The position numbers and the translations under genes were made by a program. DNA of 64,000 nucleotides, taken from NCBI GenBank assembly GCA_002102555.1, contig MCFL01000019.1:1-64000 (forward strand), in the 5' to 3' direction. The first letter of the stretch is position 1. Every line of letters starts with the position of its first letter. The stretch is from Catenaria anguillulae PL171. Taxonomy: Eukaryota; Blastocladiomycota; Blastocladiomycetes; Blastocladiales; Catenariaceae. The notes below the pieces were generated by a model, which was not told where the DNA came from, searched no databases, and worked only from the letters and a program-made list of their open reading frames with translations. Of this stretch, positions 1-10,079 are shown piece by piece.

Positions 1-1612
1 TGTTCTGGTGTGCCCGAGAAGGTCGGTGGCGGGTGAACGAAGACAAGCTTGCCCTTGACGTAGTCCTTGAGCAAATGGCGGGCGGCACGAGATTCGTCGG
101 GATTACCTTGACCTTGACGCATGAAGCCGCGAGCGACTAACAAAGTGCAATGCGACCTGTCGAGTTAGCGTGTCATGGCTTCTCATACATGTCGGGCATG
201 GGCGATTCAAACGTACGGGCATAGGCCTTGCAAAGTTCGTCACCAGTCGGCACCACCCTTCCAGTCTCGTGCTCATCATAAACCTTGACGCGAATACCGT
301 AAATGCGCTCAATCAACTCCTTTGGTACACGCTGGGCGACAAGGGTGCTCGGCGCTGAGCTCTCGCGGAGCTGGTCAATGGGCAACACACCGTTGCAAAC
401 CATTTCTGCTTGCGTGGTTGCAAATGACGGGAAGACGAGACCTGGGCAATCGCAGAGCATGACCTCGTCCGTCAGGTTGATGGTTTGGAAGTGCTTGGTC
501 TTACCAGGCGTTGCCGAGACACTGACGCGCTTGGATCCACATAGCGCATTGATGGTCGACGACTTTCCCACGTTGGGGTAACCGACGAGGCCGACAGTGA
601 TGCGGTTGCCGTTACGACCATCCTTGCGAATGGGTTCGGGGCACACGGAGGTGAAGAGGTCGAGAAGGTCCGAGGTGGTGAGAATGCGTAGCGGGTCGTC
701 AGACGAGCCATCGGTATCGGCCGTTTGCAAATCCGCGTCTGTAAGACGGTTGTCTTCGTCCAGAAGCAAGTTATCGCCGTCGTCCAAAGTGGCCATCTTG
801 AGCTTGAGCTCCAACTGGCGCTGCTCGTCAACCGTGCTCGCCAACTCATCCTCTTCGTTCTTGCGTTTGGCCAGCGCGGCCGAGAAGAAGGAAAAGCGGA
901 TGCCTTGGCTCGCGAAAAAGTCTGCCCACTGCTGCCTTTGGTCCCTGGTCAACATGTCCGCCTTGTTCACCAACAACAGGTTCTTCTTCCTTGGGTCAAT
1001 GTCCTGCACATACTGCTCCAAATCGGTCGAGCGAAAGAAGAGAGGGTGACGGGCATCCACAATTTGGACAATGACGTCGGAGCGTTCAATGACACGCCAC
1101 AACTGACGCCAAACCTCGAGGTTGCGCTCGAATGGGGTCAAGAGGAGGCCATGTTCCTCCTGCAGCTCGGCAAGGCCGCGGCGCCAGTCGAGGAAAGACT
1201 CGCGTTCGGCTGCTTGGAGCTGTTCGGCGGTGGTGGATTCGTCCCAATCGGGTCGGCGAGGGACGGTGAGGCGCTCCTTCATGGATTCATGCGTCTTGCG
1301 AGCGGCAGATTCCTGCTCGGGGGTAAGGAGGTACGGGTTGTGACCGGATTTGGATTCGGGGGTGATGACCGAGATGTTGAGACGTTCGGCGGTGAACTCG
1401 GTACCGGCCAGTTCGGCCGTGTAGAGAATCTCTTGAAGGTCTCCCTCGTGGGTGATGGACTGGAGCTTTGTCCAAGCGGGGCCGTCTTGGATTTCGGTGG
1501 TGTGCAGGGTCGTGTCGCCATCCTGTGGGCGATGGCCTTGGAAACGCTTGCGAATGAGCGTCTTTCCGAGCGACGAGCTGGACGCGGCGGTTTTCTTTTG
1601 CTTGCCGCCCAT
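1..1612 (-). CDS. LSG1: LSG1-like circularly permuted GTPase (60S ribosome export/maturation), partial at window edge
   Basis: Large-subunit GTPase 1 is a cytoplasmic GTPase that releases the export adaptor Nmd3 from pre-60S particles (family knowledge). The motif order is circularly permuted, as expected: NKAD (G4) near residue 212, then GYPNVGKSS (G1) near 344, ATPGKTKHF (G2) and DCPG (G3) near 386. I choose the ATG at 1612, which gives MGGKQKK; an in-frame ATG at 1699 would add 29 residues encoded by a GT-rich repeat. The open frame stops at 173, but a typical intron is visible: donor gtacgt at 216 and acceptor ttag at 137, with ctaac as a possible branch point. Splicing 217 to 136 continues the family's C-terminal region (GFMRQG...PDESRAAR...LLKDYV) to base 1, where the gene leaves the window. 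Identification is firm; the splice is inferred from frame and homology. Confidence 0.93.
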
Positions 1613-2081
1613 GTTGAATTGCCGGATGATGGTGGTGAACTCGGGAGTCAGTTGCGCGAGCAGAAATGCATGAGCCTGGGCGTGCGTGCGTGCGTGCATG
1701 CATGGGAACTACAGAAGGAACGCTTTGGATGGATCATCGTCTCGCCGTGACTTGCGACCGAAGCCAGGTCCGCTCCGTCTGACAAAGCAACGCGCTCAGA
1801 ACACCACGCATTATCACGTGGGCCGTTGACATCTCGTGTGGGTAGCCGATCGCAGATCGCAGCGGGACGTGTAGCAACGGATCACGTGTGCGGGTTGTGT
1901 TCATGCTGCTCGGACCTGGGTGTTGGCGGTTGGCCAGCACGCAACAAACGCAAAGGCAAAGGGCGTTTGGTTTGGCGATGGCCGCACACGGATTGGAGCC
2001 TCCTCTTCGGCCTTTACGAACTTGCTTCTCGCAGTAACACTCGTCCGGCAACCATCCCCACAGCAACCCATCACCGTCAAC
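1613..2081. promoter_or_regulatory. Divergent promoter between LSG1 and uS14 with two CACGTG boxes
   Basis: This 469-bp interval separates two head-to-head ribosome-related genes. Two perfect CACGTG palindromes lie at 1815-1820 and 1883-1888. In fungi CACGTG is bound by bHLH factors of the Cbf1/Tye7 type (general knowledge); that they act here is inference. Near 1680-1702 there is a short gcgt/gcat-rich repeat in the LSG1 leader. ORFs in this interval show no family resemblance. Confidence 0.5.
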
Positions 2082-2644
2082 ATGGCTCACGCTAACGTTT
2101 GGAACTCCCACCCCAAGAAGTTCGGCAAGGGCTCCCGCGAGTGGTATGCAATCCCCCGCACATCAGCTCTTTCGCCCCGCACTCGCACAGGCACTCGTCG
2201 GATCCTCGGTCCTCGGTGATGGCCACGGATTTGGCCGCCCGCGCCACCGTCCCTCACTCACTGCCACTGCCAGTCAACGGGATCGGCCAGGCGCGCAAGC
2301 AATCCGCCCGGCCAATGTCCTCCGCCACCGCCGCCGCAGTTACCGGCCCCTCTCCCCGAGCCCACCTCCGAACACAACCACATCCCAACTGCAGTGAGAA
2401 GCCCCCACTCACTACGATTTGTTCCTGTCCCTACCTTGTAGCCGCCTCTGCACCCACCGTGCCGGTCTCATCCGCAAGTACGGCCTCAACCTCTGCCGTC
2501 AGTGCTTCCGCGAGAAGTCTGCCGACATCGGTTTCCAAAAGGTTTGTTTTCCTTTTTTTTAAATTCTTATTTGTTGCCATTGGCCGGACAACCCAGCGGC
2601 TCACTCAATGTCCACCTTGTCTTTGCATTTGATAGCTCCGGTAA
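2082..2644 (+). CDS. RPS29: Ribosomal protein uS14 (RPS29), three exons
   Basis: Small-subunit zinc-ribbon protein uS14. Exons inferred from homology and splice sites: 2082-2143, 2442-2541 and 2636-2644, with introns of 298 and 94 bp (donors gtatgc and gtttgt, acceptors ttgtag and tgatag). The joined frame is 171 nt, giving 56 residues, the usual eukaryotic RPS29 length. It starts [17 protein letters not shown], carries the two zinc-binding CxxC pairs (CRLC and CRQC) and ends in ...IGFQKLR. Exon 1 ends inside the first zinc-binding Cys codon. The last exon encodes only Leu-Arg-stop. The gene diverges from LSG1 and converges on the RGP1-like gene. Confidence is high because every junction restores the conserved protein exactly. 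Confidence 0.95.
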
Positions 2645-2954
2645 ACTGCATCGCCCAGGGCCGGTTCGCCGTATACCCTCCGCCTCGCCGACGACTATCT
2701 CGTGACGGATCTCTTTTGTTGGTTGCACGGGCGTGTGCTCACTCTTGCTCCACGTCCAAGTGAGTTTGTGCTCTTGCTCGAGTACCCACTGTTCTTTCGT
2801 TTGCGAGTCGGTTATCGGGTTGCGTTGGTGTTGCCCTTGTTCGATTCTTTTGTCTCAAATACACAATGCCCTATCCTTGTGTCATTTTGTTTCCATTTTT
2901 GCTTTCTTGGTTTCGTGGTTGACGTATGTAGGAGGTGACAAGCAAACATAGGAG
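2645..2954. other. Convergent intergenic region, no gene seen
   Basis: The 310 bp between the uS14 stop and the RGP1-like stop hold a T-rich stretch (2763-2935) and short chance ORFs without family features. It presumably contains the two 3' UTRs and poly(A) sites; no specific terminator can be pointed to. Confidence 0.5.
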
Positions 2955-5265
2955 TCAAAGGAAGTGATCTTGTATTTCTTGGGATGCAGTGTCGCCATGC
3001 AAGGGTATTGACGCAGGAAGAATGATGATGGGCAAAGAGCATGACAGGGCTTGACCTTTGACAGACTCGACCGCACCCAGAGAAGCACTAAGTTCGTCGG
3101 CATGCACAAGCTGGAACATGGACCGGTCTTCGTGGGCATCTTGCTGAACGACAATGTCGACCCTGAGCTTGAAGGATAGTGAGGCTTCATACGTGGTCAG
3201 ACATGGATCAGTTCACGCACACATAAGAAGACCATGCGACGAGCGGGGCAGACGAGAGGGGAAAGAGTGAACATATGATGTACCAGCGGTCGTGGAGTAG
3301 GTAGGCGACGAATTCCTTGGCACCTCAACCGAAAAGGGAAACAAGAGCATGTTCATGACATTACAATGCGCTTGGCTGACGACCTTGACGAGCTGGCGGT
3401 GCAATCCTTGTTGGGTAAACTCTTTTGACACCATTTCCGTGGATTCAAAATAGACAGAGATCTGTCATACAAATTGGTCCTTGGATCAGTAAAACCAACT
3501 TGTTTGACGCCTGGGTCATAAAGAGTCGACGCAATTTACCCGCAGTGAAGGAATTGTATGCTCACGAAAATCTACCACACCCGTAATCACGTCGCCAATA
3601 CGATACAAGGACCGGCGAAGCTTGAGCTTTGCAATCTTGCCTTGCTCGGACGAGAAATCAAAGACGACGGCGGGAGCGCTTTGCAGAAGATGGTCAATGC
3701 GTCGAAAGGTGATGCCATTCTGGATCTTTGAAATGTACTCGAGTTCTGGCGAGACAGCTTGCGCGGGTTGACTGTTGGTGCCCTTGAGCTTGAGCACATC
3801 CATTTGGGCATCATCGGCGGCTGAAGCGAAATCCAGAGACTCATCGAGTTTGGTCAAGAGCTCCAAAATGTCGTCGCGCGATCGGGCCCTAGACATTGGC
3901 TTTGATGTCGGGTCGTTTGGGTCCGGGATCTGTGCGGTGAGGGCAATTTCGCGTGGTTGGACAATGGGCTCCGAGATATCGTAGGTGAGCGTGGCTCCGT
4001 CTGCTTCAAACGCGGAAAAGACACGAAATGGACAAATAACTCGGATAGGCGGCAAGCGTGGGGAGACTGTGCATTCAACGACAGCGCGGTAGGCAACTTT
4101 GATAAATCGACCGCCACGGACCGTCGAAGGAAGGGCAAGGGGGAGTAAAGTTGAGTATGCATATGATGTGCAGCGCCCCACGGGAAGAGTCAAATTGACA
4201 AAGAGAATGGATTTGGCAGAGACAAAGACGGGGTATTCTGCCATCAGGGTCGGCGAGAAGGGCGAGATGATTGGATAGAAAGAAACAGTGAGTAGGAGAC
4301 CAAGTGACAACAAAGGGAACTACGTGTCAATGCAACAACAAACACAAGAGTGGCATACCATGTTGCGCAAACGTTAGTCCAGTGGAAGCGGCAATGGATT
4401 TGAGGTGGGCCAAGTTGTCGGGCACAATAGACAAAGGGTCAATGGTCATTGAACCGACGAGCTGAATAGTGCCCAACATCAACATCAAGGGCTTGTCGGG
4501 TGAGGTGTTTGATCGCGATTGCGAAGAGACAGGTGTGGTAGAGAGGTTTGCTGATGGAGAAAGCCAGTCGGAAAGTGCTGTCGGTGGGGAGGGCAAGGCC
4601 CAAGACCAGCGCGATGATGAGTATTGAGCACCTGGTCCTGGTTTGCTGTTTTGCAAGGGTTGAGATGCGTGAATGGTGGTCATGGGCTGTGAGGCGAGCT
4701 GCAGAGAATCAATGGAAACCGACGACGGGAGAAACGAGGCAGCGGAGGAAGATCTGGGCGGTGGACGATGAGAACGCGTTGAGGAGTGGTTGTGGTTTGC
4801 ATATTTGTTGGCAATAGTGACCTTGAGGGAGAGCTTGTCGCCAGCGCAAAAGACGGCGGCATCCGACACGGTGACAGAAATGGATGTCGGAGCGGGTCCT
4901 TGGTTGACCACAGCAACGGTCCGGCTGTTTGAGTTTGGTTGCGAGTGTGGTTGCGTTTGCGTATGCGTATGCGTATGTGAGCGCAAAGGGCGGGCGATGG
5001 AGGGTTGTGCTGGTGGGCGACGGCGAGATGCAGAAGGAGAACCGGATGCGGATAAAGGTGAGGGCGAAGAGGATGCAGACGCAGAAGCACAAGTCGAGGA
5101 GGACAGCCGACGCTGCAATGTCAATGAGTTGTTGTTGGAGTCACCACCAACACGATTCACGTGCATCAAGTCGGCAGGCTGCAGCTGGGGCGAAGGGGAA
5201 GCGGAGACTTGGACAAGTTGAAGTGGGTGGTCAGACATGGTTGGCATTGAATGTTGACGAATCAA
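2955..5265 (-). CDS. RGP1: Rgp1-like protein (Ric1-Rgp1 Golgi GEF subunit), four exons
   Basis: Rgp1 pairs with Ric1 as a guanine-nucleotide exchange factor for the Golgi Rab Ypt6/Rab6 (family knowledge). Four exons join in frame: 5265-4359, 4237-3540, 3461-3284 and 3184-2955; introns are 121, 78 and 99 bp with gtatgc, gtaaat and gtacat donors. The product is about 670 residues. The N-terminal third is Ser/Pro-rich and low complexity. The recognisable core is VFVSAKSILFVNLTLP followed by LPSTVRGGRFIKVAYR, typical of Rgp1 arrestin-fold domains. The C-terminal exons give FKLRVDIVVQQD and QALSCSLPIIILP, ending IQDHFL. The start may be 5265 or an in-frame Met 6 or 9 codons later. Family assignment rests on recalled motifs; the exon chain is supported by phase at every junction. 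Confidence 0.78.
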
Positions 5266-5556
5266 GATGATTTCATGGAGTGTTTCAAGTAGAATATTTT
5301 TTTCAATGGTTCATTCCATCATACATGTAAGTGTCCTATGTATTTCCTCACCAAATCATTGTATTTCATGACAGGACGGATCGGCGGGCGTCGGCGTCGG
5401 CGTCACAGTCGGCCTTGGTACCTATGGCGTCGTATACATATGGATTTATTAATACTCAGGTAAATGAATGTCTCGCACCCCCACCATACCATGCATGGAT
5501 ACATAACCCGCAGACAGACAAGGAACAACCAAGTATTGATGTAATAACAAACAAAC

Positions 5557-8097
5557 ATGAACGAACGCACTGCCCACCAAGTCGAGCTCGAGCTCGAACT
5601 CGAAGACTTGCGGGTCAAGGTCGCCCAGCTCGTCGACGCCAACCTCTCGCTCGTCGACGACAACGACAACCTGCGCAAGGCCTGCGACAACCTCCGCTCA
5701 CAGCACAACCGCACCCAGGGGCTCCTCGACCTCCGAGACGACGAAATCCGCGCACTCAGGTCCCAACTCGCTCGCGCCGCCGCCTCGGGCGCTCCGCTAC
5801 CCCCCGTCTCGCCCGTTACCGCCACTTTTTCCATGCTCTCCTCCCCTACCCCTACCCCAGCCCCAGGATCTGCGTCGGGAACGGGAACGGCAACCCCCTC
5901 TCCATCAAAACATCCTGAACCTCTCCCGCCCCTGCCCACCATTTCCCCGACCTCGGCTGCTCTGTCCAATCATGCCCTTCACCACAACGCCCAATCTCCA
6001 CCCCACCACCCCAACCCAATTCATCTGCGGGCGTCGGGCTCGCGCCTCTCGCGCATGCTGCGCTTGCAACAAGAACTCGTTGGCTCGGTCCGTTCCGAAT
6101 TGATGCACTTGGCCGAAACGGAGCAAGCTGCTCTGTCAAAATCACGACAGCTTGGCCAATTGTCATCCACGGAAGCGGCCGATCTTGCCCAACCAGCCGA
6201 TTCTCCAATTCTTGCCACTGTCACCCGCACCCACCAATTGACGGATGCGCTTGAACGCCTTGCCGAATCGGTCCAAGTCGAGGTCGATGCCACGGTCGCT
6301 GCCCAGCAAGCATCGTTGGATGACCGTGTTCGGGACCTCGAGTCGGACCTCGTCCGCGCACGTCAGCAGGGCGAGGCTCATCATCAAGAATCCGTCAAGC
6401 TACGTGCCCAACTCGACCAACTCACCGTCACGGCGCATCACAATGCACGCAGTTTGCAAACCGCCAATGTCGAGATCAATCGTATGACAGCGGAAAGGGA
6501 TGCGGCGCGTTCGGCATTGGAAAAGGCCTCCCGCCAATTACATCGGGCAGAGGAAGAGATTCGACTAGCGCGCGACGAGACGTTTCGCCTTCGTCGCAAA
6601 GTGGCCATTGATTCCGCCGAGTTGGATCGGTTGCGCAACGATCTTGCTCGCGCCCATGCACGCCTCCCTGCACCTCCTTCGAGCGCTGCCTCTGACATGG
6701 ACTCTTTTGTGCAGTCGAGTACCATTATCGAGTCAAGGCGGTCTTCTGTCGCTTCGTACCGCACCCAAGACCTAGACGACACTTCCCATGCTACCTCAGC
6801 ATTGGTGCCATCGATTCCAGCGGCAACACCTCCACTTCGTCTTCCAATCCCACCCATGATTCCCCGACTCGATGTTGCCCAAATCGACCAAGCTCTTGCT
6901 CAATCGCTTGCTCCCATTGTTGCCCAAATCGAAGCCATCGCCAAGTCAATGGAAGCTTGCCATAATCCCGTGTCGCATATCCAAGCGCTCAAGTTATGCA
7001 ACGCGCAGGTTGTTGCCGCTCAGGTCATTCGACAACTTGGCATCGCCGTCCATAGCCTTGAGGTCGCCGAGACCACGCTTGCTCGGCAGCTGGACGAAAA
7101 TGTGGTGTTGCGTGAGGCCATCCGCACAGTAACCGTTGAAAAGGATTACCTCGTGTCCGAAGTAGACCTGCTCAAGCGGCTTACCGAACTGCAAGATCCA
7201 AAGTCAGGTAAAGCCCATGTTGCATGGGGCGAATTTTTGCTCTTGGAGCTGCGCCGACTCGCCCAAACCAACTCGGTTGAAACGGGCAACAAGTCTCCTT
7301 TACCCAGGCAATCATCATCGCCACCTTCCCCACTCTCGACATATGGCGCCACCACGACTGCGACACAAGTCACCGCCCTCGAAGCAGAAATCCGAACGCT
7401 GACGCAGTACATTTCATCCATTCTTCATCGAGTGTTTGATCAAGGTGACCAAGCTTTAATTGAAGCAGTCCTTTCACGGCGGGACAGCGGCTCAGCCGCG
7501 ACAACACCACCCACCACCCCAATCGCAGCGAACCATTCTCGTTCCCGCCCTACCTCATCTGGGTCAGCATGGGGATCTGCTTGGCGTGATATTGCATCAG
7601 GTTTGTTGCACGAGGCCAGCAAAATTCGCCGAGGATCACGCACCTCACATGCTGGGGTTGGAGGTGCTGCGACGGAAACAGTAGGGGCTGCTTCAACTGT
7701 GTCTGCCTTGCCTGCAGTTTCAGAAGTGACCCCAGCAGATCGCGATCACCAAGACTCCCATCAATTAACCCCACCACCACGGAATTCTCGTCGCCAACCA
7801 TCACTTGCAACCATGTCTGTCAAGATTGAAGGGACAAACTTCACAACAACATCATCAACAGCTGCAACTGGCCCACGTCGTCCTGGATTCTTCCGAATGT
7901 TTTCCCCACTAGCAACAAGTACACCTTCACCACAAACAAGTGTCAATCCCACTTCTTCCCCAACATCCATCACTCAAGGTCCACCAGCCATCACAGCTGC
8001 TCCCCAAGCGAATGCTAATGCTAATGCACAACATCTGCCAACCCGCACTTCTTGGAGCCTGTTTGGATCAACTACTCCCCCAGGATTACCTCGCTAG
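5557..8097 (+). CDS. Large coiled-coil protein of unknown function
   Basis: An uninterrupted 846-residue frame with codon use like the neighbouring host genes. Residues about 8-75 form a heptad-rich Leu/Glu/Asp coiled coil. Residues 80-160 are Pro/Ser/Thr-rich. Residues about 165-380 contain a second long coiled coil (many E, R, Q, L; RQLHRAEEEIRLARDE lies here). A third alpha-helical stretch lies near 445-555, ending EKDYLVSEVDLLKRLTELQ. The C-terminal 230 residues are low complexity. No catalytic motif, signal peptide or membrane segment is evident. It is divergent from the RGP1-like gene across 291 bp. It could be a cytoskeletal or vesicle-tether protein, but nothing specific supports that, so I leave it unnamed. 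No intron is needed for the frame. Confidence 0.75.
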   Translation: MNERTAHQVELELELEDLRVKVAQLVDANLSLVDDNDNLRKACDNLRSQHNRTQGLLDLRDDEIRALRSQLARAAASGAPLPPVSPVTATFSMLSSPTPTPAPGSASGTGTATPSPSKHPEPLPPLPTISPTSAALSNHALHHNAQSPPHHPNPIHLRASGSRLSRMLRLQQELVGSVRSELMHLAETEQAALSKSRQLGQLSSTEAADLAQPADSPILATVTRTHQLTDALERLAESVQVEVDATVAAQQASLDDRVRDLESDLVRARQQGEAHHQESVKLRAQLDQLTVTAHHNARSLQTANVEINRMTAERDAARSALEKASRQLHRAEEEIRLARDETFRLRRKVAIDSAELDRLRNDLARAHARLPAPPSSAASDMDSFVQSSTIIESRRSSVASYRTQDLDDTSHATSALVPSIPAATPPLRLPIPPMIPRLDVAQIDQALAQSLAPIVAQIEAIAKSMEACHNPVSHIQALKLCNAQVVAAQVIRQLGIAVHSLEVAETTLARQLDENVVLREAIRTVTVEKDYLVSEVDLLKRLTELQDPKSGKAHVAWGEFLLLELRRLAQTNSVETGNKSPLPRQSSSPPSPLSTYGATTTATQVTALEAEIRTLTQYISSILHRVFDQGDQALIEAVLSRRDSGSAATTPPTTPIAANHSRSRPTSSGSAWGSAWRDIASGLLHEASKIRRGSRTSHAGVGGAATETVGAASTVSALPAVSEVTPADRDHQDSHQLTPPPRNSRRQPSLATMSVKIEGTNFTTTSSTAATGPRRPGFFRMFSPLATSTPSPQTSVNPTSSPTSITQGPPAITAAPQANANANAQHLPTRTSWSLFGSTTPPGLPR

Positions 8098-8689
8098 ATC
8101 ACTTTTCCTTCATAGAACTGTCTTTTTTTTCTGTGGTTCAGTGGGCTCTTGTTTCGAAAACAGTACATAGAGGTGTATCTTGAATGCGTGTGTTTTCTAT
8201 GTCCTCATTATTGACATCAATTTGACTAAGAACAATCAGAAAATGGCCAGCAGTAGACAGCCACCTTGCCAACTTGTCGATCAACATATGGCGATGTTGT
8301 TACCATGCCTGCCTGGCACGCGAGCACATCATTGCCACAGCCTGAGATGGCACACCCAAGTTTGCACACGGATGGCCATTTGACTTTTTTCGAATCCCCC
8401 ATTTCGCGAGCATCCCCCAGCGATCGGTTCATCACGTGACGCTTGAGGAAGATCACTATAGGCAAAAATCTGACCTGGTCCAGCGTTGGCTTCTCCTCAC
8501 ACGGGCTCCCAAGGCAAAGATTCTCAAAGAAACAATGAAATGCGAATAGTTTTCACTTTCTGATTTAGCAAAACATCTGTTTCTCGACCAGTGCTGGCAC
8601 GGTTTGGACAGGACTCTGCTCGCAGGCAGCCCTATGTTTGCACATTGAACGCATCACTGAACCGCTTACAGCGATGATCTGCACTGCAC

Positions 8690-8694
<5 letters not shown>
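8098..8694. other. 3' flank of the coiled-coil gene, no gene seen
   Basis: About 600 bp of unique-looking sequence with no ORF of note and no repeat copy elsewhere in the window. A run of T at 8127-8134 and AT-rich sequence near 8200-8240 may belong to the 3' UTR. The last 16 bases (8679-8694) are the left target-site duplication of the next element. Confidence 0.5.
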
Positions 8695-8747
<53 letters not shown>

Positions 8748-9139
8748 ATTACATGTATTATGCTGGACATAATCAACACTTTGTTCTTTGTGAAATTACA
8801 GAAGCTGGGGGGATAGAGGTCCAAATACACCCATAGAAATGGCAAAAGCAAGTAGGATAGAGTGCAAGCAATTGGTAATAGGGGCACAAGGCCATGGTGT
8901 GATTGGGGAGTGGGGACAATGGGATGGGAAATGGGATGGGAAATGAGATGAGCGAAAGGGAGAGAAAGGGTGATAAAAGGAATGTGGGATGAGGCATAGG
9001 AGAGGGGAACATGGGATGAGGGGGAAAAGCAAGAAGGATAAGATCAAGAGAATGCAGATGGAGCCACATTGAGACTGCTCAAAATTCAATGAACAAGAAG
9101 AGGAAAAGCCAACTGGGATGTAGCCTCAACAATCAGGCA
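8695..9139 (-). mobile_element. LINE family B, 5'-truncated 3' end, with TSD
   Basis: Reads on the minus strand as the last about 400 bp of LINE-3 (compare 48155-48570), followed by a poly(A) tail of about 45 nt (poly-T at 8695-8739 on the plus strand). Identity to LINE-3 looks almost complete over this stretch. It is flanked by a 16-bp direct repeat ctgcactgcacatgat (8679-8694 and 9140-9155), the hallmark of target-primed reverse transcription. It contains only 3' UTR and no coding sequence. Confidence 0.92.
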
Positions 9140-9155
9140 CTGCACTGCACATGAT

Positions 9156-9888
9156 GAACCATTTGGTCCTTTTCTGGGGGAACGAGAAGAGTCTATTGAT
9201 GTGCTTTGGCCTGGAAAAATTGCCCCCAAGCACCTTTCGAATGAGCCCAAAGGCAGCTGGTTAGTCCCACAAGTGGCCGAGTAGAAGGCAGGGAAAGATC
9301 AAAATGCTTCAGCCCAAGTTTGTGCTTCCATGAGTCATCATCCAGCCCTGAAACAGGGTGTCATTTCTTTGGGTCATTCTGTGAGGCGCGAAGCACGGAG
9401 CTTAATGTTCATTGTCAAGAACAGGAACATCACTAAGGTGAAAAGGGAATGTGCCTATCCGTCTATTGGTAACCACTCACGTGAGATGCAAAGATGAACA
9501 AAACAGAAAACAGATATAAAACTGCTGTGCTATCCCCTTCCCTAATGCACGCTCCTCACTGTATGCATCAGGAAAACAGACAGCAGGTGAAAAAAAAAAC
9601 CCTCAAAAAATCTTGCCACACAAAAACCCTGCGGGAAAAAAGGCCCATGGGAAAAACAGGAGAAAAACCCAGGCCTAGGAATGGAAGGAAAGAAAGAGGA
9701 AAGGGAAATCAATAGTGCAACCAAATAGCCAATAAGCAGCACAAACCCCCCCCCCCCCCTCAAGTAAGGGCATGTGCCAGGGTGGAGAGCGGGAGGGAGG
9801 CACATTCCCTTTCACCTTAGTGATGTTCCTGCTCTTGACAACAACATTGTCATTCGCAGTCCATCACTGGCAGTGATGCATGAATGTG
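9156..9888. other. Unassigned sequence flanking gypsy-1
   Basis: About 730 bp with no recognisable gene. It includes the inverted repeat listed separately, an A-rich stretch (9588-9660) and a C-run at 9747-9760. It ends with the 5-bp target duplication atgtg (9884-9888) of gypsy-1, so it was once contiguous with 37238 onward. Confidence 0.4.
9404..9850. repeat. Imperfect inverted repeat, arms of about 50 bp
   Basis: Left arm 9404-9456 and right arm about 9798-9850 are reverse complements with only a few differences; both contain aggaacatcactaaggtga in the left-arm orientation. The loop is about 340 bp. No terminal duplication was found that would make it a MITE, and no transposase is present. 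Confidence 0.6.
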
Positions 9889-10079
9889 TGAAAAGGGTGA
9901 CAGCAAAGGTCGATAGGAACGAGTATACTCTAGCTGAGGAGCAGGACCCGGGTGTGGGTCCTGCTCCCCTTATATACAATAGTACACAAAACCTCAATCT
10001 TCCAATCTGATCCCAAGTGATTCCGAGTTGTGTTGGGGATGGTTCACTGATCTGACTGAGTGAGACGTGGCACGCCACA
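9889..10079 (-). repeat. Gypsy-1 3' LTR
   Basis: 191 bp, TG...CA ends, matching the reassembled right LTR with about nine substitutions. A tatata stretch lies at about 9972-9977. Confidence 0.9.

Noticed and set aside
725-1750. 341-codon plus-strand ORF opposite LSG1
   Set aside because: Antisense shadow of a strongly conserved gene; no domain resemblance.
1734-2111. Minus-strand 125-codon ORF over the LSG1-uS14 promoter
   Set aside because: Overlaps uS14 exon 1 on the opposite strand and has no family features.
8695-8739. Poly-T run as a simple-sequence tract
   Set aside because: It is the reversed poly(A) tail of a LINE copy, as shown by the duplication on both sides.
9889-10079. Solo LTR interpretation of the left gypsy-1 LTR
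   Set aside because: The 5-bp duplication atgtg and LTR fragments at 13863 and 36542-37237 show it is one end of a complete but split element.
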